The notes below the pieces were generated by a model that saw nothing but the letters and a program-made list of their open reading frames with translations, did no database searches and was not told the origin of the DNA. From [Phialemoniopsis] sp. UDSM-2020 (Eukaryota; Ascomycota; Sordariomycetes; Thyridiales; Thyridiaceae), in the NCBI GenBank assembly GCA_018873225.1, contig JAEILZ010000001.1:4774001-4838000 (forward strand): 64,000 bases of DNA, written 5' to 3'. How positions within the stretch are numbered: the first letter of the stretch is position 1; each line of letters begins with the position of its first letter. The position numbers and the translations under genes were made by a program. Below are positions 56,782 to 64,000 of this stretch, piece after piece.

Positions 56782-57682
56782 CTTTTCTTGCAGGCCGTGG
56801 GAATTAGAAGAAGGAAAGGCGGCTGCGAGGGAATGTAGAGACACTACCGAAGGTCAGTGTAGGAAAAAGGAAAGGCGGATCCTCCAGAAAAAGAGGTAAA
56901 AGTGAGGGAGAGATCAGGTTTCATGGATCTCGTGATCGAGGGTTTAGGTCACTCAAAAGCAAATCGAAAAAAAAGGAGTGAATCACCAGGACAGCGGTGA
57001 CTATGAACAGGATATCATACGTTGCAGTTTGGAGAACAGTGTCATGACAAGGGCTATGTATTCCCAAAAAGAAAAAAACACCAAAAAAAAGAGACCCCCA
57101 ATGCGCGATTCGATCAGTTGACTCCTTAGCAAGAATCCCAGAGTTGGCTTTCGTAGGCTCAGGCATCGGACTAACCAACCAATCTCACCGCTAGACCATT
57201 CGGTCTTTGCTTTGGGTTGAAGAAATTGGTCTTATGATCATTTATAAAGCTTCAACCAGTGTCCCAGGGCACTGATCCGCGGGCTTGCCCACTGAAGCCG
57301 GCAATCTTCTCATCGCAATGCCTGGCGGAAAGTCGTGATGGCCCACCGCCCCACCTGCAGCCTTCTTATGCAACTATTCCACCTCCCTAAATATGATCGT
57401 TAGCAAGGTAGAAAGTGTAGTTCATGGGTGTTTGATGCATTTTGAACGAACATTCTACGTCTTCCAGTAAATTTCGGAATACTTAGAGAGATCTACAGAT
57501 TTGAAATTGGGGCTGTTGTGCCTTTGCCAGGGCCAAGTAAAATCTTGCGCAAAATCTTCAGACCGCCGTTGCTGCCAGGATCATTTATCTACGAGCATTC
57601 ACAAAGTCATCGTCAAGTATGCAAGGGGCACGAATCTGTATGTATTGGTACTCGCACTTAGTGCAAAAGTTATGGTGTGTCC
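56782..57682. other. Intergenic between tandem paralogues, with Pol III-like element
   Basis: 0.9 kb. Contains the leader of paralogue A, the pol III-like unit at 57083-57206 and the 3' flank of paralogue B. No protein gene is supported. Confidence 0.55.
57083..57206 (-). ncRNA. Putative RNA polymerase III unit / degenerate tRNA-like element (E1)
   Basis: Reading the minus strand: TGGTCTAGCGG (57198-57188) fits the A-box consensus TRGYNNARNNG. GATCGAATC (57115-57107) fits the B-box GWTCRANNC. A run of eight T follows 17 bases later (57090-57083). AGACC (57206-57202) can pair with GGTCT (57096-57092) as an acceptor-like stem. GTTGG...CCAAC could form an anticodon-like stem around a 27-base loop. 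T-arm pairing is poor and no clean anticodon can be assigned, so it is not a normal tRNA. It may be a tRNA-derived relic or another pol III RNA. It lies about 300 bases upstream of paralogue A and is related to a block upstream of paralogue B. Confidence 0.4.
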
Positions 57683-59101
57683 CTAGTTATCACCCATCTC
57701 ACCCACAGGTCCAAAGCCCTTCGCAGCCCATCTCTGTCGCTCGGCCGGAACCGAAGCATCGTCCTCCGCGACGGGCGGGAGCGCTCCTCCCTGAACCACC
57801 TGATCCAACCACATGGCAGAGACGCCAACGGCGTCGACATCTGGAGCGATGGCGTGCTCGAGAAGGCCACCCCACCAGCCTTCAAGGACCGGCGGGAATG
57901 CGAGGGTCTGATTGATCCAGGCCTCAATCTTGCGCAGCAGTGCCTCGCGATAGTCGAAGATTGCCGTTCCGTGGGCCTTGGCCGCCTCGCGAGAGCCGGG
58001 GTAGTTCTTCCAGGGGTCAAACAAGACCACCTGAAGGCGGCTGCGACCCGGCATATCGGCCTTGCGGAGGACGAGAGCCATCGCTGAACGGGCGGCCGCG
58101 GGATGAACGTTCCACATCTCAGCTCCGCCAATGGTAGTCAGATGCGACAGGCTGATGAACCATGGCGTCAACATGCCAACAACCATGTCCTTGCCGTTCG
58201 CGAAGTTCTGCTTGGCGTATTCCAGGAAGGCATCCAAGGAGTTGTAAAGCTTGGACTGCTTCTGTGAGGGATAGAACCAGAGCTGGCGCGACAGGTTCTC
58301 GAGAAAGGCGATCGGCGCCAAGTAGAGTGACCACTTCGAGTCAGGGGTGTAAGTTGTAAGGGCTACGTAGCCCAAGAACACTCGGAGATCTGTGGCGGTT
58401 GACCATTTGTGAGGCCGAGTCGGGATTCGGGCGAGATCGTCGCGCGAGGCCAGGGTGATACCGTTAAGTCCGGCGCGCACCAGTGCATGAGTGAGCTCGA
58501 TCTTGTCGGTGACGGAGAAGTAGGTAGGCGGCCAGAGAGTAATCGGGAGGGGGACAATCAGGGGTGCGCGTGGAGGGTGTGAACCATACATCGCAAAGTT
58601 GCTGCCTGAGTGGGCGTTGGCGAGCGCATTGACATCTCCTGGGTGGGTTCTAACAGCAACCTGCAACTGGCCCGAGGCTGCTGGAAGCTCTGCTGTCTCC
58701 TTCATCAAGCTGGCGAGAAGATCCACTGCGACCGTGAGCTGAGTGTGAAGTGGCGGACCCACGTAGGCCTCTCGAGCCTGGACATAAAGCTTCACAAGAA
58801 GCTTGGCGTGCTCATGGTGGAAAGTAGAGTCGGTTCCAGCGAAATTCGAGACAACAGTCTCCCAATATAAGTGTGCGCCGCGAACCGCGACGTATAGGTC
58901 CCGGTATTCTAGGCAAGTCTCGAAGATGGCGATCAGTTGCTCTCTGCCTCGAGTCCTGAGATCGTCGGCGGGAATCTCGTAGCGGTCTTTGCCGAACAGC
59001 ACGTCGTAGATGGCGTGAGAGTCGGCTTGGGGAAAGGCTTGACCGACGGGGAAGTAGAACCCATCTTGAAGAAGGGCAACCTTCTTCAACGTCTGCGGCA
59101 T
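57683..59101 (-). CDS. Unknown-family protein, tandem paralogue B
   Basis: Single exon of 472 residues with a true ATG at 59099-59101. Alignable by eye with paralogue A along its whole length: LQDGFYFPVGQAF, VLFGKDRYEIPADDL, CLEYRDLYVAVRGAHLYWET, PGDVNALANAHSG, LRVFLGYVALT, LYLAPIAFLENLSRQLWFYP, QSKLYNSLDAFLEYAKQNFA, MLTPWFISLSHLTTIG, RLQVVLFDPWKNYPG, AFPPVLEGWWGG and SAMWLDQVVQGGALPPV. Aromatic and Asp residues are the most constant. No targeting signal, Cys pattern or enzyme fingerprint recognised. The two genes are co-oriented, 0.9 kb apart, and both have a related non-coding element upstream, pointing to a tandem duplication of gene plus promoter. Divergence suggests that it is not recent. 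Confidence 0.8.
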   Translation of the reverse strand: MPQTLKKVALLQDGFYFPVGQAFPQADSHAIYDVLFGKDRYEIPADDLRTRGREQLIAIFETCLEYRDLYVAVRGAHLYWETVVSNFAGTDSTFHHEHAKLLVKLYVQAREAYVGPPLHTQLTVAVDLLASLMKETAELPAASGQLQVAVRTHPGDVNALANAHSGSNFAMYGSHPPRAPLIVPLPITLWPPTYFSVTDKIELTHALVRAGLNGITLASRDDLARIPTRPHKWSTATDLRVFLGYVALTTYTPDSKWSLYLAPIAFLENLSRQLWFYPSQKQSKLYNSLDAFLEYAKQNFANGKDMVVGMLTPWFISLSHLTTIGGAEMWNVHPAAARSAMALVLRKADMPGRSRLQVVLFDPWKNYPGSREAAKAHGTAIFDYREALLRKIEAWINQTLAFPPVLEGWWGGLLEHAIAPDVDAVGVSAMWLDQVVQGGALPPVAEDDASVPAERQRWAAKGFGPVGEMGDN

Positions 59102-60348
59102 CCTGTAAGCGATTCTGTCGTCTTTGCTGACAGGTTGCAGACGATTAAGTGTTTGGAAGGTGAAGATGGGTGGGAGGGGAGAAGGGAAAAGATGGGAGAG
59201 GGGTGAAGGAAAACGGAAGGGCGAGTGGAAAATAAATAGTCGCGTGAAACTTGTCGTCCGAAGTTGTTCAGCAGCTTGCGCTCAAAGTGAAGTGGACGTC
59301 ATCGAGGAGGTGACATCGACTCACAAGAGGCGGCTGACTTGGAGCAGAACGTAGGAATCATTGATAGGTTTTTCGTGCTGCAAGAGTATACGTGCTTCAT
59401 GCCATCTCCAGAAGTATGCAAGTTGAAGTGGAAAGGAAAAGAAAAGTTCAAGGAAAAAAAATTGCTTCGTACCTGACTTGAACTCATGAGCCTTCGAGAG
59501 GAAGAAAAAAAAATTGCAACTGTGACTGCACTTTGTCTAGTGCCTAGAGTTGGTTTTCATAGGACACGAGCCGTAGACTCCAGTCGCGGTGATTAACCGT
59601 TAGGTCAAACACCGCTTTGTTGCTTGATGGTATTAGGTCTTCAATCATCAATTATAAGGCCTGTACCTTGAAGAACTGTGCCCAAGCCAGTGTGGAAACA
59701 CATGAGGAAACCCCCACCATCGTGATGTGCCCCACTTTTGTTGCAGCCTCGCCGCGCTTAGTATGCACTTTGACAGTGTCACCCCCATCCTCGATTATTC
59801 GGACTTGATGGCTTAACACTCTGAGGCTTCTGTTGATGCTATCTAAGTCGGTCGGGTGAGAGCCTTGGATCTAGCAGAGGCGCACCCCTCTGAAAGTGCC
59901 TCAAGGACGCGCGCCCTCTCTCGCAAGATGACTAACTCAGTCTGGTCGGTGGCGTTGACCTCACGTTAAACGCGCGCCTCATCACAAAATGCACATTCCA
60001 CGGCGATATCACACCCCTCGCGACAAAAAATTGACGGCATCGCTCGAGCAGCAATTGGAGCTGGCGGAATGTACTCCGTCCCACGGATACTGTAAAGCCG
60101 AGAAACCACATCATTGCCTAGCCCGTAAGGGTTTAGAAACACGAGCTACTACGCTCCGTAAGTGCAGGTAGACAAGCGAGACTCGCACAGACCTTCAACC
60201 CCACTACAAAGCTTCATACTCGCATAAATTGCTCCGTATATCACGCACTGCCCCTCTGGAGTGTTGAATTTGCTACATCACACAAAGCACACTATACTGC
60301 CGTTTTTTGAACGAATGAAGCAGCGTACAAGCTCTGAAATCTGCCACT
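59102..60348. other. Intergenic divergent spacer with degenerate Pol III-like element
   Basis: 1.25 kb. Holds the leader of paralogue B, the E2 element (59454-59607) and the promoter of the 439-residue gene. Short frames only. Confidence 0.55.
59454..59607 (-). other. Degenerate counterpart (E2) of the Pol III-like element
   Basis: On the minus strand it has an A-box-like TGACCTAACGG (59607-59597, one mismatch), a B-box GTTCAAGTC (59483-59475) and a T8 run (59461-59454). A 21-base block (59563-59543) matches E1 (57157-57137) at 18 of 21 positions, and all three differences are transitions. A further T-run of about nine (near 59513-59504) lies between the A- and B-like boxes and would probably stop pol III. 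This copy is therefore more likely dead. Confidence 0.4.
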
Positions 60349-61737
60349 ATGTCGACGAATTCTCCACAAGATACTACAAATATCTTCACTATCATACAAA
60401 ATAGCAACTTGCGCCCTCTCAATGGTGCGGAGGCGGATCTCCTAGAGAGAAAACCCGAAGGCAAATATGGGAAACGGCCCGAATCTGAGAAAGAGCAACT
60501 TCGCACTCTTGCTCGAGATTGGGCAGCGCCGCTTGGGAGCTACTTAGGGATCAACTGGGGCGATCTGTGGGGAAAGGCTTTGACCGAACCTGGGTCCTTG
60601 AGCGACGCGGAGCGAAGACTCGTGTTGGGCCGACCATCGGTCGAGGTCGCGGATGCCAATGTGCGGCAGTTGACGACAGGTCTAGAGTCTGGACCGCTCA
60701 GCGCGGCCGAACTGATAGCCAGGGCATCCGATTGGGAAGGTCGAGAAATGCTAACCCGAGAGCTTGCTGTCCTCATTCTCAACGAATTTAACCTCTGCAG
60801 CGACGAACCGGATCCCGCCCGGGTACACCCCCCGACGCTCATCTTATTCGTCGTGTGGGACACCCGCACGCAGCAGGAGGGATGGGCCTGGCATGCCGCA
60901 ATGTCGGCATGGCATTGTTATATTTCAGGCAAAAAGACACCGTATCTACATCCTCGTCAACCGGTGATAGAGGACGGTGCTAGATGGGAGGAATTATGGC
61001 CGGCTAGGAGCTCTTATTTGCAGGATATGATCCAGAGCGAGCCTAGCCTCAACGACTCGCAGAAACAACACATTTTGGATCAAGAACCATTTGGTTTGGT
61101 ATTGTACATATCCAAGGAACTGCGGGAGGCGTACACCCTATTCATGGAGAACAACCCATCATTCTGGACTTGGGATTATCCAGACCATGCTGACCCTATC
61201 TGGAACCATTTCCATGTCGCCGTATTCAACGGCTGGGATGATCCGCCGGTAGGATGCCTAGGGGACAGAACTGGGAGTATGGAGCTGTTCAAGCTCATGA
61301 GATATCAAAGAGGCGATGCTGAGTTTGAAGAGGCCGACTTCGATGGATTCAGGAGGTAAGACGCTCTGTGCATTTTATGGTCAATTCCAGCAAGAAAGGC
61401 TGACTGATCTCCTCCGGGGATTAGTCATTTTCAAAAGATGCGACAGACTTCGCAGCTGGACAGGGGAATCTCTGCGAGATACTTTGCCATCTTGCCTAAA
61501 GACGTGGGATCCTTCGAAGACATGTTTTGGCATCGGTCCGGGTCGCCTACTACCCCATTTGACCCATGGGTCTGGCTGTGCGATGCGGATTCTCTCGAGA
61601 ACGATGCCAGTGAGGAGAACACAGGTGCGAATGCAAACCGAGTCAGAGTTAACTTCATTTGGCTTTACAATCGCAAATTCTCGGAAATCGAGGACAAGAA
61701 TTCTCGATTGAGTGATTTTCAGAATTGGTCAACATAG
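60349..61737 (+). CDS. Unknown protein with three short internal repeats
   Basis: Two exons, 60349-61355 and 61425-61737, encode 439 residues. ATG in CACTATGTCG. A repeated helix-like motif L-N/S-x-A/S-E/Q-x(3-4)-L-x(2-3)-P occurs three times: PLNGAEADLLERKP (23-36), SLSDAERRLVLGRP (83-96) and SLNDSQKQHILDQEP (233-247). Between them lie SAAELIARASDWEGREMLTR and LILFVVWDTRTQQEGWAWHA, then aromatic-rich FMENNPSFWTWDYPDHADPI. The second exon (SHFQKMRQTSQLDRGISARY FAIL...) ends FSEIEDKNSRLSDFQNWST. No signal peptide, membrane helix or known catalytic motif. Codon use is looser than in the housekeeping genes. Likely a lineage-restricted cytosolic protein; no function assigned. Confidence 0.75.
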
Positions 61738-61892
61738 ACGGTGCACCTCTTTCTGACATCGAAGTCAGCGCGGGCGACTCTTCAATTGCCTGTTCTCAAT
61801 GTGCTTCTATGCAAGAAGAAGATGGAGGGTCGACTATCCCAAATTTAAGTGACGATATACCAATAAAAGCTCTCTTGAAGTTAGTCTTCCGT

Positions 61893-64000
61893 TTAGTTCT
61901 CATTGAACACAGTTAGGTCAAACTTGACCAGACTCTCTACTTGGTCGTCCAGGCTGTCCAACACCGTCACGAACTTTGCTCCGGTGTCCCAGAGAGCTGC
62001 CACGTTGTCATCACCTTCATTGAATTCGTCCGCATGTTTGATCCATCGATTCTGAAACCACGAAATCTTGGCTTTTAGCCATTTCTTGGAGTAACCGACG
62101 ACATGTGCCATATAGCCCTGGTCCCCGTTCCACTCTTGCCAACATTCGGCAAAGTGAAAGTTGTGGTTCGGGAAGAATTCTTGTAGTGCTTCGTCGAGAT
62201 GGCGGAACCTCAGTAGTAACCGTTGGTACGTTGTTTTGTATTTGATCGCAAACTCGGGAGCATTGATGTAGACAAATACACCGATCGGCTGAGTGGGGGA
62301 CTATCAGTTATAATTCTGGTGGTAACAAAATCAGACAGTACGAAATTTCCACATGACTTACCTCACGAAGTAACTTCACTGCTGCCTTCCATCCCTGTTC
62401 CGTGAAGTCGAGGGCGTGCTTTTCGGCGAACCTATCATCTGACACCGGAGCTTTGAAGCCCATGATCTAGAACGAAGTTAGTGGTACTGTGGTTTGTTGG
62501 TATGCCTGGGAGTATTACAGTTCCTTTCACCTGGTTCAGAACCCGTTCGGTGTTGACCATATTTCCCTCACACGCCTCGGCATCGTCCTTGACCCCAAGC
62601 CAGTACATCACTTCTGATTCTGGGGATTTGAAGCCCTGATCGTGGGTCCACCATACTGAGCTTTTGGGAAATCCATTCGTCGAGCCATAGTTAGATTTGA
62701 TGAGTAGCCAGACCTTTCTTGATATCTCGGCGGGTATGGGTCCAAATCGGTGCTGGAGTGGCCTTATTGATAGCTCCTTGAACAAAGGTTTCGTAACCTC
62801 CGCCATGAAAACGAACTCAAAGAAAAAGGACATCTGTTGTAATTCAAAAGCCAAATGATCAGCTACATAACTTGTCAGCATCGTGTCCAGGAACGGAATG
62901 GGCAGGGCGACATTGTGGTACTGCCAAGTGATGTAATTCAGTTGAGAACTTACAATCAACAACATGGGAATTGTCACGAGCGAAATTCCGGACGAGTGTC
63001 GGCTGAATGAGACACTGGTCATCACATTCAATGGCGTAGCGAGTGTCATCACCAAGTAGCTGCGCCAGCTCTTGACCGTTCCTCGCGTTGGGATACGGCC
63101 ATGAGCTTAACAGGCCAGATCCGCCGTCTTGTCGATGGACTTGGCTTGCCGGGCGGCTTGAGGTTGAGCCACCTGCACGTTTATACAGCCACCGTGCATC
63201 GTGTAGTGTACGAGAGATCAAGCGTTTCAGTAGGCCAGAATTCTGCTCAATGAGCGGGAATGTCGAATCTGGCGACGCATTCTCTGGATCCCACTCATCG
63301 TAGCACTCACAGCCTGTGATGGCCGTCGGTGGCGTAGACCAGTTGGCGAAAAAGGAATCGAATGCTGACATTGAGCAGGTCATGGCATGTGCAATCTTGC
63401 GAACACTTTTCACAAGTTTGGTTACCCAGCCCTGAGTATAACGCCGCATGCGATCGAAAGTCATATTGGGGTACCGATCACCCATTTCAGCGTAGTAGTA
63501 GTCTTCGTAGTCACCGATGCTTACCTGGACGCCGCCACCGATGCCGGTCATGATGGCGATCATGACCAGTTCGGATGGAGTGACATCCCCTCTCTTGACC
63601 AGGACGGAGCCGTTCGAGGTACCCCTCTCACTTGATGCGTGAATGGACCTGTCCTCCGTTTTCGATGTTCGAACGAACATGGTCTTCGGACACTGTGGTG
63701 CCTCCTTGAATTGTCGTAGAAGCTGGCGAGCAGCCGCCTCCGTCTCGGCAACCGTAAGAGCTTCGGTCTTGACAATCGCATCGCAGCAAAATACTCGGGC
63801 ACCATTCTGTTCGCAACCTTGATCCAGGCCGTCGTCCATCGCCATCCGTACCTTGCCCGCGGGGCAGTCCATTTTGCAAAATGTGTTGTCGGCCCAGCCA
63901 GGTTTGTCGCCAATATCTGTGTGCCATCCGCAGTAGTTGAAGTGGAGATCGTCGGTGCACTGATCACAACAGTATTTCCTTGGCCCCCTATAAGGACTAT
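61893..64000 (-). CDS. C-terminal part of a probable GH18 subgroup C (killer-toxin-like) chitinase, cut by window edge
   Basis: Exons on the minus strand: 64000-62954 (5' part missing, frame from 63998), 62862-62531, 62466-62362 and 62288-61893, giving about 625 residues of C-terminus. The visible start is Cys-rich (YCCDQCTDDLHFNYCGWHT; CKMDCPAGKVRMAMDDG; GCEQNGARVFCCD), like the Cys pattern that follows the catalytic domain in fungal LysM/hevein chitinases related to yeast killer-toxin alpha subunits. Next comes a long domain with SVLVKRGDVTPSELVMIAIM, ITGCECYDEWDP, a YPNARNGQELAQLLGDD block and helical C-terminal exons ending DDQVESLVKFDLTVFNEN. The GH18 DxxDxDxE site is outside the window, so chitinase identity is inferred. 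Intron 1 uses the TGTAG acceptor at 62863-62865, the only nearby one that keeps frame. The 3' end lies 155 bases from that of the convergent 439-residue gene. Confidence 0.6.

Noticed and set aside
57083..57206. Functional canonical tRNA gene
   Set aside because: Boxes are good, but T-arm pairing fails and no anticodon loop of seven bases can be placed with confidence.
55339..59101. Tandem paralogues as Ulp1/C48-type peptidases
   Set aside because: Only a vague GMVLVIRK...LYDPW resemblance. No His-Asp-Cys triad conserved in both copies can be pointed out.

Overview
The window is nuclear DNA of a filamentous ascomycete (Pezizomycotina, most likely a Sordariomycete). The support is short 50-100 nt introns with GTAAGT/GTATGT donors and CTAAC-type branch sites, two HET-domain genes, a Zn2Cys6 regulator, a Ste2-type pheromone receptor, a LisH/Flo8-Som1 regulator and pyrimidine-rich 5' leaders. 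The species cannot be named from this sequence. 27 protein genes are supported, two of them cut by the window edges. No rRNA, CRISPR array, intact transposon or convincing canonical tRNA was seen. Family names come from motif recognition by eye; no database search was run.

Left part (1-37 kb), mostly conserved genes: the N-terminus of an aquaporin, indoleamine 2,3-dioxygenase, a DUF1993 protein, ESCRT-I Vps23/TSG101, a seven-knuckle CCHC protein (Gis2/CNBP type), a two-TM membrane protein, the U5 snRNP 40K WD40 protein divergent from TRAPP subunit Bet3, a large Flo8/Som1-like regulator with a long leader, a HET protein, the alpha-pheromone receptor Ste2, a secreted DUF1996 protein, a tiny Tom6-like mitochondrial import subunit, and an unrecognised conserved protein. 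Long spacers (2-3 kb) flank several regulatory genes.

Middle part (37-50 kb), oxidoreductase and transport genes around a regulator: an NTF2-like/flavin monooxygenase fusion, an AhpD-fold protein, a Zn2Cys6 transcription factor convergent (45 bp apart) with a short-chain dehydrogenase, a Dal5/ACS-type MFS permease and a second short-chain dehydrogenase. The mix looks like a small catabolic or metabolite-modifying cluster; substrate and co-regulation are inference.

Right part (50-64 kb), more accessory: a second HET protein, an isochorismatase-family hydrolase, a small charged protein, two tandem paralogues of a family I do not recognise, a 439-residue unknown protein with three short internal repeats, and the C-terminal part of what looks like a subgroup C (killer-toxin-like) GH18 chitinase. 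Upstream of each tandem paralogue lies a related non-coding block with A-box-like, B-box and T-run signals resembling RNA polymerase III units. This gene-plus-element duplication is the least explained structure in the window.
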